DNA of 64,000 nt, taken from the NCBI RefSeq assembly GCF_940670765.1, contig NZ_CALNVW010000046.1, positions 1 to 64,000 on the forward strand, read 5' to 3'. Shown here piece by piece: positions 16,765-24,976 of the stretch; positions within the stretch are counted from its first letter, which is position 1, and each line of letters begins with the position of its first letter. The notes under the pieces were generated by a model, which saw only the letters and a program-made list of their open reading frames with translations, made no database searches and had not been told where the DNA came from. The translations under genes were made by a program, and so were the position numbers. This DNA comes from Streptomyces sp. A 4/2 (GTDB taxonomy: Bacteria; Actinomycetota; Actinomycetes; Streptomycetales; Streptomycetaceae).

Positions 16765-16793
16765 CCCCTACTTCCGAAGGACTACCCGTATGA
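16761..16793 (+). CDS. Bridging micro-ORF, 10 codons
   Basis: ATG at 16761 overlaps the stop of the TcpE-like gene (ATGA) and the TGA at 16791-16793 overlaps the ATG of the next gene (ATGA). It encodes MTPTSEGLPV. It may be a coupling device rather than a functional peptide. A similar double-overlap bridge occurs at 42713-42772. Chance is possible. Confidence 0.35.
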   Translation: MTPTSEGLPV

Positions 16794-17083
16794 ACACCAT
16801 CTCCCCGGCCTCCCTCGTCCCGGCCGCCTCCTGCGAGCACGTGCGCAGGGTCGCCCTCATCGAGACGCCGTTGATCACTGATCTGGTCGCCGCGATGGCG
16901 CACCTCGAAGCGGCCGCCGCGCGGGCCGGCAGCCCTGCGGAGGAGGCCCGAGCCTGCCGCGGCCAGGTGAGCGAGGAGGTCTTCGCCTCCTGGATCACGG
17001 GCAACGCCGCGCGCGTCCGCGCCGCCCTGAACCGGATCACCGCTCCCTACGAGGCCCCGGCCGGCACCGTCCCGGCTCCCTGA
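16790..17083 (+). CDS. Small hypothetical protein, secretion operon
   Basis: A 97-aa soluble helical protein with GAAGGA upstream of the ATG. Two cysteines (CEHVRRV, CRGQV). No family recognised. It sits between the TcpE-like and VirB4-like genes. A hairpin (17098-17135) follows before the next gene and may tune downstream expression. Confidence 0.6.
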   Translation: MNTISPASLVPAASCEHVRRVALIETPLITDLVAAMAHLEAAAARAGSPAEEARACRGQVSEEVFASWITGNAARVRAALNRITAPYEAPAGTVPAP

Positions 17084-17170
17084 CCTCTTCACCACTCGCC
17101 GCGCCGGCCCGGCCTCCGGAGCCGACCGGCGCGGCACCCCCTCGTACTTCGCACCGAAAGCAGGAATCTC

Positions 17171-19774
17171 ATGCGCCTCCCCGTCCGGCACATCAGCGGC
17201 CACCTCCTCTGGACCAAGAACGCCGCCGTGTGGGGCGTGTGGAAGGTGGACTCCGAGAACTACACCCACGCCTCGCGGGCCACGAAGAGGGAGCGGCTGG
17301 ACGCCCTCGAAGCGCTCTTCAAGTCGCTGCGCGGCGAGGTCCTGCTGCTGTCGCTGTGCCCGCAGGTGGACGCGGCGTCGGTGGTCACGCGCATGACCTC
17401 CGGGGTGGACCTCGACAAGTCGCCCGAGTACATCGACCTGTCGCTGAAGGTCCTCGACCAGCTGGAGGACTGGGAGCTGACGGGCCGGGTGGACTTCATC
17501 GCGGTTCCGCTGCCGGCCGCCGACTTCAAGGAGTCGGCGAAGGCCGTGTTCGCCTCCGCCCAGGGGGAGCTGCTCTCCACGCTCGGCATGCCGGTGCCGC
17601 CGGTGAGCGTCACCGAGGAGGAGAAACGATTCGCCGATGCCCGGCGGATGGCCGCCTCCTGGCCGACCGGGATCAAGATGAGGCCGGCCACCGAGGCCGA
17701 GATCCTCTGGATATACGGACACAGCGCCCGTCGCGGCGTCAGCGAGCCGCTCCTGCCCGAAGAGGGCGCCGCCCGCTCCCTGCGCGGCCGCGGCCACACG
17801 GTCACCGCCCACACCCAGGTGATCCTGGACGAGGGGGCCCGCAGCGACAACGGGTCCAAGGCGCCGGTCAACCCGTTCCGCCGCCGCTACCTGAAGTCGT
17901 CGACCGAGCACGGCGACTCGTACCAGGCTTTCTGCGTCCTGTCCGAGATGCCGGAGAGCTTCGTCTTCCCGGGCTCCGAATACCTCAGCGCGCTCGACGA
18001 CTTCGGATTTCCGGTCGACTGGGCGGTCCGCCTGCACATCGAGGCCGGCTCCAAGGCCGAGCCGCGCTCGCGCCGGCAGCAGCGCGAGCTCGCCCACCAG
18101 CGAGGCGAGTACGAGGGCGAGACGGCGGGCGTGCCGGCCTCCCTGGACAAGGCCTCGTTCCAGCTGGACGAGTACCGCGACCGCCTGACCTCCTCCTCGA
18201 CCGAGGTCGAGATCCGGGCAACCGTCATGACGTGCGTGTGGGGCGCCGACGCGGACGAGGCCAACGAGAAGGCGAGCAGCCTGGCGGCCCACTTCGGCGG
18301 CAACGACTACACGCTGGTGCGGCCGGTCGGCGACCAGGCCGCGCTCTTCCACGCGATGCTCCCCGGCGTCCCTACGCCCAAGCCCGTCATGGACTACACC
18401 CAGTACCTCCTCGCCAGGGACTTCGCGATGGCGCTCCCGTTCTGCGGTGCGGCACTCGGCGACGACACCGGCAGCCTGTACGGCCTGCAGCTCAACGGCG
18501 GCGGCGTGCGGCCGGTCTTGGTCGACTTCAGCCACGGCCCCCGGGTCAACGCGAGCGCCTCCGCGGCGTTCGTCGGCGAACTCGGCTCCGGCAAGAGCGT
18601 GGCCATGAAGTCCGCCATGCACTCGATCCTGGCCACCGGCCATCGTGAGGGGACCGCGGGGAGCCGGGGCCGGGCGCTGGTGATCGACCGGACCCCACAG
18701 CAGGAATGGAGCCGGTTCGCCGCCGCGTGCCCGGGCACCACTCAGATCATCCGGGTCGACGAGACGGCCGGCATATCCCTCGACCCCCTGCGGGTCTTCC
18801 GCGGACCGCGGGCAGCGCGGTACTGCGAGTCCTTCCTGACCCCGCTGCTGGGCATCGGCTCCATGAGCGTCGAAGGCGTCACCTTGGCCGAGGCCATCGA
18901 GGCGACCCGCCTCGCCCCGAACCCGAGCATGAACGCCCTGGTCGAGACGCTGGCCCGGCGCGCCAAGACCCCCGACCCGGACGAGCCCAATGACGCCGCG
19001 GTGCGCGCCTCCGCCTCGGAGCTGGTGCGCACCCTGCGCGCGCTGGCCAAGAAGGACCTGGGCAAGGTGATATTCGACCCGACGCTGCCGGTCGTCCAGA
19101 TCACCAACGCCGACAGCATCGTGTTCGCGGTCGACCGCATCGGCCTGCCGACGAAGGAGGAGCTCGCCGAGCACCGGCTCGGCAGCCTGGAGATCGAAAA
19201 GCTCTTCGGCTGGCGCCTGATGTACCTCATCACCGCGCTCTGCAGGGAGATCGCCTTCTCCAACCCGGCCGAGTTCACGGGTGTCTTCCTGGACGAGTGC
19301 TGGTGGCTGACCTCGAGCGCGGAGGGCTCCAACCTCCTCTTGGAAATCATCGCGGACGGCCGCAAACACTTCGCGGGCGTCTTCGCCGGCAGCCACGACC
19401 CGTACGACATCGGGCCGCGGAACGAGATCGGCGACAAGATCAGGTCGCTGCTGTCCCACATCTTCGTCTTCCGCCACCGCGGCAAGACCCTGGCGGGCCG
19501 CTGCCTCGAGTTCCTGGACCTCGACCCGGCCGACCCGCAGATGCTCAAGGTCATCACGGAGAACCTGAGCCCGATCAACGTCTCCGACACCGAGAGGCTG
19601 CTGCGGGCCGGCGAGTGCCTGTACCGCGACCTGCGCAAGCGGATCGGCGGCATGAAGGTCCTGATCCCGGCGGATGAGCGCGCGGCCGACGCGATCCACA
19701 CCACCCCTGGCGGCAAGGACGCCGACGTCGAAGAGCTGGACGCGGTCCCGGTGCTTGAGAAGAGCTTTGCATGA
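17171..19774 (+). CDS. VirB4-like conjugation ATPase
   Basis: An 867-aa cytoplasmic ATPase. The N-terminal half (about 1-450) is the mixed domain of VirB4/TraC/TcpF proteins. Walker A GELGSGKS is at about 468-475 and Walker B FTGVFLDECWW at about 704-713. A later SHDPYDIG segment sits where the sensor motif lies in this family. VirB4 proteins energise assembly and DNA transfer of type IV secretion channels as membrane-associated hexamers. Ribosome site AAAGCAGGA. The last codons overlap the next gene by 4 nt. Confidence 0.9.
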   Translation: MRLPVRHISGHLLWTKNAAVWGVWKVDSENYTHASRATKRERLDALEALFKSLRGEVLLLSLCPQVDAASVVTRMTSGVDLDKSPEYIDLSLKVLDQLEDWELTGRVDFIAVPLPAADFKESAKAVFASAQGELLSTLGMPVPPVSVTEEEKRFADARRMAASWPTGIKMRPATEAEILWIYGHSARRGVSEPLLPEEGAARSLRGRGHTVTAHTQVILDEGARSDNGSKAPVNPFRRRYLKSSTEHGDSYQAFCVLSEMPESFVFPGSEYLSALDDFGFPVDWAVRLHIEAGSKAEPRSRRQQRELAHQRGEYEGETAGVPASLDKASFQLDEYRDRLTSSSTEVEIRATVMTCVWGADADEANEKASSLAAHFGGNDYTLVRPVGDQAALFHAMLPGVPTPKPVMDYTQYLLARDFAMALPFCGAALGDDTGSLYGLQLNGGGVRPVLVDFSHGPRVNASASAAFVGELGSGKSVAMKSAMHSILATGHREGTAGSRGRALVIDRTPQQEWSRFAAACPGTTQIIRVDETAGISLDPLRVFRGPRAARYCESFLTPLLGIGSMSVEGVTLAEAIEATRLAPNPSMNALVETLARRAKTPDPDEPNDAAVRASASELVRTLRALAKKDLGKVIFDPTLPVVQITNADSIVFAVDRIGLPTKEELAEHRLGSLEIEKLFGWRLMYLITALCREIAFSNPAEFTGVFLDECWWLTSSAEGSNLLLEIIADGRKHFAGVFAGSHDPYDIGPRNEIGDKIRSLLSHIFVFRHRGKTLAGRCLEFLDLDPADPQMLKVITENLSPINVSDTERLLRAGECLYRDLRKRIGGMKVLIPADERAADAIHTTPGGKDADVEELDAVPVLEKSFA

Positions 19775-22356
19775 GCGCCCGCCGCGCAACCGTGCGCCGC
19801 CCGCGCCCGCAGACCGGCCGTCGCCGGGTCTGGCTCCTCGCGATTCCGATCGCCGTCTTCCTCGCGCTGTTCGCCGCCCTGGCATGGGCCGACCCGGTCC
19901 CGACGCCGTCGCCGGGCCCGGCCCCCTCCGCTCCGGGCTCCACGCCGACGGCCAAGCCGACGCCGACGCCCAGCCCGACGCCGACGAACCCGATCACCGA
20001 GCCGCGGCCGGGCCTGACCCCGGCGCCGCCGGACGGCAAGCCCGTCGACGACCTGAGCACGCCACCGGCGGACGGCTCCGACGGCCTCCTTCAGCCCTTC
20101 AACGTCAAGGACCAGTACGGCGTCCCGATCTCCGCCTACACCGTCAGCGCGGACACCGGGGGCTGGACCGACATCGACCTGAAGATCTGGAACATCCTGG
20201 CGCAGTTGTTCTTCGGCGTCGCGAAGTGGTTCATCGGCTTCGCCTGCTGGTTGATCAAGTGGGCGTTGGATTTCGGCCTGGCCAAGATCCTCGTCGGCCC
20301 GGTCGACCACATCGCCACGACGATCCGCGACCAGGTGATCAACAGGTTGGGCCTGCCGGGGCTGTTCCTGACGTTCGCGGGCGTCTACGCGGGCTGGCAC
20401 ATCATGTTCAAGCAGAAGTCGCGAGGCTTCGCCGAGGCAGGGATGTCCCTGGTCGTGGCCGCGATCGCCACCACGGTGCTGCTCTCGCCGGCCCAGGTGC
20501 TGCTCGGGACCCAGGACCAGCCCAGCCCCGGCGGGTCGACGATGCTGCTGTCCCAGGAAGGCCTGCTGGGCAAGGCGAAGGACCTGTCCCTGCAGATCTC
20601 CAGCCTGGTGCTGTCCGAGGACCCCAGCCGTACTCAGGCCCAGACCGCCACCGTCAGCAAGCCGATCACCGACGCCCTCGTCGATGCCTTCATCGTCAAG
20701 CCGACCCAGCTGATGCTCTACGGGCAGGTCTTCGACGGGAAGTGCGCCGAGGCGTTCGCCAAGGCCAAGCTCGTTGAGTACAACTGGCAGCAGAAGGGCC
20801 TCAACTTCTGGGAGGCCACCCGGGCGAACCCCGGCGGCGCGTCCTACAGCGACCAGCTCCTCAACGCCGGCGACCAGTTCACCAAGGCGTGCCAGGGCCA
20901 GAACACGAAGATCCAGGCGAAGAAGGCGTCCGCCGACCTCACCTTCAGCGCCGCGTTCGTCGCCCTGGCCGCGATCATCGTCTCGGTCCTGGTGGTCCTG
21001 GTCACCGGCGGCTTCCTGACCGCGCAGGGCTGGATCGCCTTCGAAGGCATCCGCGGCCACTGGGCGCTGTGCGCCGGCATCCTGCCCGGCGGCGGGCGCG
21101 CCGTCCTGTGGCGCTGGGTGTCGGCGATCACCAAGGCCGTACTGGCCGTGGTCCTGTCGATCCTCTTCTTGGCGATCTTCATCCTGATCATCATCGCGCT
21201 CGTCCGCGCCGACACCGGCAGCGTCCTGGCGGTCAAGTTCATCGCCATCGACATCACCGCGATCGCCGGGCTGGCCGGGCACAAGAAGATCAAGGAGACC
21301 GCCCGGCAGATCAGCGTCAACCTCAACCGGCGCCTGGCCAACGCGCGCGTCGGCGGCTCGCGCCAGAGCGTCTTCAACACCCCTGGCCGGTACGCCGAGA
21401 CCGCCCCCGGCCTGAAGCAGGTCTGGGGTGAGGCCCGCGGTGAAGCGCGGAAGGTCACCCAGCCGCTCAGCAAGGTCGGCCGCACCGCCAAGCAGCTGTG
21501 GACCGGGCCGCCGCAGGCCGGGAAGAAGGGCGGGCGGGTACGCGCGGCCGCGAGGCTGGCCACCAACGTCGCGACCGCGGTCGGCACCGGCGGCACCGCG
21601 ACGGCGGCGAAGATCGCCGCACAGAACGTGGCGAAGCAGACCTTGAAGAAGCGCCTGGCCACGACCGCCGCGAACAAGATGTCCCAGACCAGGGGCGGCC
21701 GGGCCACCATGGCCACCGGCAAGGTGGCGGCCGCGGCCGGCAAGTACGGGTGGAAGGCCACCAAGTTCACCGCCCTGGCCACCGTCGGCGCACCGGTCGG
21801 GATTCCGCGGGGAGTTGCCGCGGCCAAGCGGGGAACGGCGGCCGCGAATGCCCGCAAGGACCAGGTCAAGGGCCAGCTCACCGCAGCCATGAACCGCACG
21901 TCCACCCGGGTGGACAAGAAGTTCGGCGAGGCCAAGGCGTTCAAGGACGAGTACGTGCGAAACGTCGCGACGGCCAGCCGGTTCGTGGGACGCCACGGCG
22001 CGAACATCCAACTCGGGATGGCGCAGCCCACGGCACCGCCCAAGCCGTCCACGCCGATGGGGACGAGGGTCGCGGCCACCGCTCCCCGCGTTCCCGGAAC
22101 GGCCCCGCGCCCGGGCTCATCCGCGCCGAAGGCCGCGCCCAAGGCTGCTTCGAAGAGCACGCCGGCGGCGCCGCCGAAGGGCCAGCCCGCAGGCGGCCCG
22201 GCTTCGGTTCCGGCCCTGCCCAACCCGCCGAAGGCGGCGGCGCCCAAGGCGTCCGACCCGGGCACCGGCAGCACGCGGGCCGCTTCGAGCTCCAGCTCAG
22301 GACCACCGCGCCGCATGCGCCGCGCCACCCGGCCTGCCGGACCGCCGAACTCCTGA
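19771..22356 (+). CDS. VirB6/TcpH-like polytopic membrane protein
   Basis: An 861-aa protein. An N-terminal signal-like helix (about 22-42) is followed by an exported Pro/Thr-rich stretch, then membrane helices near residues 140-180, 200-250, 390-420 and 450-490. The basic, Ala/Lys/Gly-rich cytoplasmic C-terminal 350 residues is low in complexity and may bind DNA or the ATPases. Large polytopic proteins after VirB4 are the VirB6/TcpH equivalents forming the channel pore in Gram-positive systems. There are no enzymatic motifs. It overlaps the VirB4-like gene by 4 nt, which implies coupling. Confidence 0.75.
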   Translation: MSARRATVRRPRPQTGRRRVWLLAIPIAVFLALFAALAWADPVPTPSPGPAPSAPGSTPTAKPTPTPSPTPTNPITEPRPGLTPAPPDGKPVDDLSTPPADGSDGLLQPFNVKDQYGVPISAYTVSADTGGWTDIDLKIWNILAQLFFGVAKWFIGFACWLIKWALDFGLAKILVGPVDHIATTIRDQVINRLGLPGLFLTFAGVYAGWHIMFKQKSRGFAEAGMSLVVAAIATTVLLSPAQVLLGTQDQPSPGGSTMLLSQEGLLGKAKDLSLQISSLVLSEDPSRTQAQTATVSKPITDALVDAFIVKPTQLMLYGQVFDGKCAEAFAKAKLVEYNWQQKGLNFWEATRANPGGASYSDQLLNAGDQFTKACQGQNTKIQAKKASADLTFSAAFVALAAIIVSVLVVLVTGGFLTAQGWIAFEGIRGHWALCAGILPGGGRAVLWRWVSAITKAVLAVVLSILFLAIFILIIIALVRADTGSVLAVKFIAIDITAIAGLAGHKKIKETARQISVNLNRRLANARVGGSRQSVFNTPGRYAETAPGLKQVWGEARGEARKVTQPLSKVGRTAKQLWTGPPQAGKKGGRVRAAARLATNVATAVGTGGTATAAKIAAQNVAKQTLKKRLATTAANKMSQTRGGRATMATGKVAAAAGKYGWKATKFTALATVGAPVGIPRGVAAAKRGTAAANARKDQVKGQLTAAMNRTSTRVDKKFGEAKAFKDEYVRNVATASRFVGRHGANIQLGMAQPTAPPKPSTPMGTRVAATAPRVPGTAPRPGSSAPKAAPKAASKSTPAAPPKGQPAGGPASVPALPNPPKAAAPKASDPGTGSTRAASSSSSGPPRRMRRATRPAGPPNS

Positions 22357-22360
22357 TCCC

Positions 22361-22393
22361 GCTGGTGGGGCCCGCCCCGCGGGCCCCACCAGC
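22361..22393. terminator. Intra-operon hairpin
   Basis: A 15-bp stem GCTGGTGGGGCCCGC/GCGGGCCCCACCAGC with a 3-nt loop lies directly after the VirB6-like stop codon. It may attenuate transcription or stabilise the upstream message, because the operon continues in the same direction. Confidence 0.6.
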
Positions 22394-22454
22394 CCCGCTC
22401 CCTTCTCGCGCCGTCGTCGCGCGACCACTTCGAACCACCAGACGGGGTACCCCC

Positions 22455-23135
22455 ATGCCGCACACCGATCGCCAGCGACGCCCCCGCACCGCGGGCACTG
22501 TGGCCCTGCTCGCGGCGTCAGCCCTTCTCGCCTGCGTCGGCATCGCGCTGCTGACCCACGGACCGTCGTCCGCTCCGAGGTCGGCCTCGGCACCGACGGC
22601 GGCCGGGACCCGGGCGGAGAGCAGCACCGAGCCTTCGGGCAGCGCCCCAAGCCGCCCGGCGGCGACGCCTTCCTCCAGCGCCAGCCCCTCCCCGTCGCCG
22701 GCCGGCGACGATGCCCCGAGCGTCGCTCCGGTCCCGGAAGACGTCGCCACCGCCTCCCGCCGGTTCGTCCTCGCCTGGACCGGGCACGACGCCCGGTCGG
22801 GGAAGGACCGCTCCTACGACGACGCCGCCCGCCGCGCCGGCGCCTACGTCAGCAAGGACTTGGCCGAGCAGCTGACCACCACCTCCGCCGGCAGCGCACG
22901 CCAGTGGCAGCAGTGGACCCAGGCCCAGTCGCTCGTCGCAGCGGAGATCTCCCGCGTCGCCGTTCCCGACGGAGCCCCCGCTCCGACGGCCGACACGGCC
23001 TGGGTGCGGGTGTGGTACCGGCTGACCATCACCCCTGCGGCCGGCAAGCCGACCGGCACGGACGAACAGGTCGCCCTCAAGCTCCAGCGCAACCAGGCCG
23101 GCACCTGGCTGGTCACCGCGCTGCCCGACGCGTGA
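22455..23135 (+). CDS. Second VirB8-like NTF2-fold protein
   Basis: A 226-aa protein with an N-terminal membrane anchor (about 12-35), a Ser/Pro/Ala-rich extracellular linker (about 36-90) and one compact NTF2-like domain (about 95-226: TASRRFVLAWTGHDAR... VRVWYRLTITPAAG... GTWLVTALPDA). It resembles half of the TcpC-like protein and is probably another periplasm-facing scaffold component of the channel. Longer upstream reading in this frame is a shadow of the previous gene; the ATG at 22455 is the first sensible start. Confidence 0.65.
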   Translation: MPHTDRQRRPRTAGTVALLAASALLACVGIALLTHGPSSAPRSASAPTAAGTRAESSTEPSGSAPSRPAATPSSSASPSPSPAGDDAPSVAPVPEDVATASRRFVLAWTGHDARSGKDRSYDDAARRAGAYVSKDLAEQLTTTSAGSARQWQQWTQAQSLVAAEISRVAVPDGAPAPTADTAWVRVWYRLTITPAAGKPTGTDEQVALKLQRNQAGTWLVTALPDA

Positions 23136-23148
23136 GCAGGCGGCGCAG

Positions 23149-24222
23149 ATGAAGAAGGTCATGTTCGCCCTGACCAGCCTGGGCGCCCTCCTGATCACCA
23201 TCGTCATCGCCGCGGTCGTCGCGGTCGCGATGGCCATGGGAAGCGACAACACCAGCGGCGGGATGGAGAACGCCGGCTTCGGAGGCGGCATCGCGGACAA
23301 CGCACCCGTGCCCGCCGAGTACAGGGCGCTCATCCTCAACAACATCGGGAAGTACGGGTGCGCCGAGGTGACCGCGTCCTTGATCGCCGCGCAGATCTAC
23401 AGCGAGAGCAGCTTCGACCCGACCGCCCAGTCCTTCGAATGGGTGGAGGACCCCAAGACGGGCGAGAAGGTCAAGAAGCCGATCGCCGACGGCATCGCGC
23501 AGTTCATCCCCACCACCTGGGCCGAGCACGGCGTCGACGGCAACGGCGACGGCGTCAAGGACGTCTGGAACCCCCAGGACGCCATCCCTGCGGCGATCGC
23601 CTACGACTGCTACCTCGCCGACCAGGTGAAGGACGTCGCCGGTGACAAGACCGACAACATGCTCGCCGCCTACAACGCCGGCGCCTACGCCGTGCAGAAG
23701 GCCGGCGGCATCCCGCCGATCACCGAGACCCGCAACTACGTCAAGGCGATCCGGGACCTGGCCGGGAAGTGGGCCGCCCTCGACAGCGGCGGGAACGTTC
23801 CCTTGCCCCAGGGATCGGGCGGCGCCGCGCAGGCGATCGCCACCGCCAAGACCGCGCTCGACACGATGTACCAGTGGGGCGGGAACTGTAAGCCGCCCTT
23901 CGACCACGGCCGTAGCAACGGCTGTGACTGCTCCTCTCTTATGCAGTTCGCCTGGGGCAGCGCGGGCGTGAACCTTCCCCGAGTCACCTACGACCAGGTT
24001 CGTCAGGGGTCGCCCGTCGCGAGCGTCAGCCAGCTCCGGCCCGGCGATCTTCTGTTCAGCCGGCCCGGCCCCTCGGGTCCCGAGCACGTCGGCATGTACA
24101 TAGGGCTCAACGCGAAGGGGGAGCCGGAGGTGATTGAGGCTCCGAAGACCGGGTTGCCGGTTCGGATCAAGCCGCTCAGCGACTGGACCCCGCAGATCAT
24201 CGCGATGCGGCACATCGGCTGA
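23149..24222 (+). CDS. VirB1-like hydrolase: transglycosylase + NlpC/P60
   Basis: A 357-aa cell-wall hydrolase. A membrane anchor (about 5-30) is followed by a lytic-transglycosylase-like domain (about 50-195: LIAAQIYSESSFDP with the catalytic Glu, GIAQFIPTTW, AYNAG). A C-terminal NlpC/P60 peptidase domain (about 220-357) has the catalytic Cys261 in NGCDCSSL and His in EHVGMYIG. Such bifunctional enzymes (TcpG/VirB1 type) open peptidoglycan locally for the conjugation channel. The gene ends the first part of the secretion operon and is followed by a strong terminator. Confidence 0.88.
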   Translation: MKKVMFALTSLGALLITIVIAAVVAVAMAMGSDNTSGGMENAGFGGGIADNAPVPAEYRALILNNIGKYGCAEVTASLIAAQIYSESSFDPTAQSFEWVEDPKTGEKVKKPIADGIAQFIPTTWAEHGVDGNGDGVKDVWNPQDAIPAAIAYDCYLADQVKDVAGDKTDNMLAAYNAGAYAVQKAGGIPPITETRNYVKAIRDLAGKWAALDSGGNVPLPQGSGGAAQAIATAKTALDTMYQWGGNCKPPFDHGRSNGCDCSSLMQFAWGSAGVNLPRVTYDQVRQGSPVASVSQLRPGDLLFSRPGPSGPEHVGMYIGLNAKGEPEVIEAPKTGLPVRIKPLSDWTPQIIAMRHIG

Positions 24223-24232
24223 GTCCTCCGCT

Positions 24233-24266
24233 GGAGCCGGGGTCCGCACAGGCGGACCCCGGCTCC
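24233..24266. terminator. Strong hairpin terminator
   Basis: A 15-bp stem GGAGCCGGGGTCCGC/GCGGACCCCGGCTCC with a 4-nt loop lies 11 bp after the hydrolase stop. A fresh motif B element follows, so the secretion genes are split into two transcription units. Confidence 0.8.
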
Positions 24267-24309
24267 TCTGCTGTCCCACCGCGCAGCGCAGAACTTCTTT
24301 CCGCGGGCT

Positions 24310-24339
24310 GTCACACCCCGGGGCTCTTCAACACCTCTA
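24310..24339 (+). promoter_or_regulatory. Motif B element for VirD4 operon
   Basis: GTCACAC, 15 nt, CACCTCTA. It lies between the terminator and the second half of the secretion operon. Confidence 0.6.
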
Positions 24340-24383
24340 TGTGCATCCGCCGAACTCCGACCGATGCCACGTGGAGCCGTCCC

Positions 24384-24437
24384 ATGCCCGAGTACCCGAA
24401 CACCGCCCCGCCGAGCAGCCAAGCCGAGCGCCGATGA
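24384..24437 (+). CDS. 17-aa leader micro-ORF
   Basis: ATG at 24384 with GGAG 9 nt upstream encodes 17 residues (MPEYPNTAPPSSQAERR). Its TGA overlaps the ATG of the next gene (ATGA at 24434). The following gene has no good ribosome site of its own, so reinitiation after this leader is the likely way it is translated. Confidence 0.5.
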   Translation: MPEYPNTAPPSSQAERR

Positions 24438-24952
24438 CGACCAACGACGTGATCGACGAGCTCATCTCCGGCGTCGGTGACCTCCCCGAACTCGCCCAGC
24501 AGGCCCAGGACTGGGCCATGAACAACCTGTGGTGGGTCGCCATCTGCGCCCTCGTCATAGCCGTCGCCATCAGCTCGGTGCAGCGGCTGATGAGCCGCTC
24601 CACCCTGGGCAACCGCACCGCGTTCGAGGTGCTCCCCACCAACGGCTTCGACCCGGCGCTCGAGGACGTCCTGCGCTTCGCGAAGCAGATCGCGCAGGCC
24701 CAGCGCAGCACCTCCCGCTGGGCATTGCCGGCCCGCGGCACCGCGATGCGGGTGCGGCTGATGTCCGTCGGCGGCCCGCTGACCCTGCGCGTCGAGGGGC
24801 CCGCCCGCGCCACGACCGTGCTGCGCCACCAGGGCTACGCCCAGTGCGAGCTGCGCGCCGTCACCGGCCAGGAGAGCAAGCCCGAGCGCCCGAAGATCCA
24901 GCTCGGCGTCCACAACGACAGCACCGGCACCTCGACCGTCGCCGCCGCCTGA
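24434..24952 (+). CDS. Membrane protein upstream of VirD4
   Basis: A 172-aa protein with a short N-terminus, one membrane helix (about 35-55, WWVAICALVIAVAISSVQRL) and a cytoplasmic domain of about 110 residues containing MRVRLMSVGGPLTLRVEGPARATTVLRHQGYAQCEL. No family recognised. The position directly before the VirD4-like gene, which itself lacks clear membrane helices, suggests it anchors or regulates the coupling ATPase. It is translationally coupled to the leader micro-ORF. Confidence 0.65.
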   Translation: MTTNDVIDELISGVGDLPELAQQAQDWAMNNLWWVAICALVIAVAISSVQRLMSRSTLGNRTAFEVLPTNGFDPALEDVLRFAKQIAQAQRSTSRWALPARGTAMRVRLMSVGGPLTLRVEGPARATTVLRHQGYAQCELRAVTGQESKPERPKIQLGVHNDSTGTSTVAAA

Positions 24953-24976
24953 CCGCCCGTACGAAGGAAAACGATC

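Noticed and set aside
16559..19885. Long minus-strand open frame across the VirB4-like gene
   Set aside because: It is antisense to a gene with clear Walker motifs; long antisense frames are normal in high-GC DNA and its sequence is low-complexity Arg/Gly/Ala.
18742..22011. Large minus-strand frame opposite the VirB4/VirB6-like genes
   Set aside because: Composition is that of an antisense shadow; the plus-strand genes have start-stop overlaps and domains.
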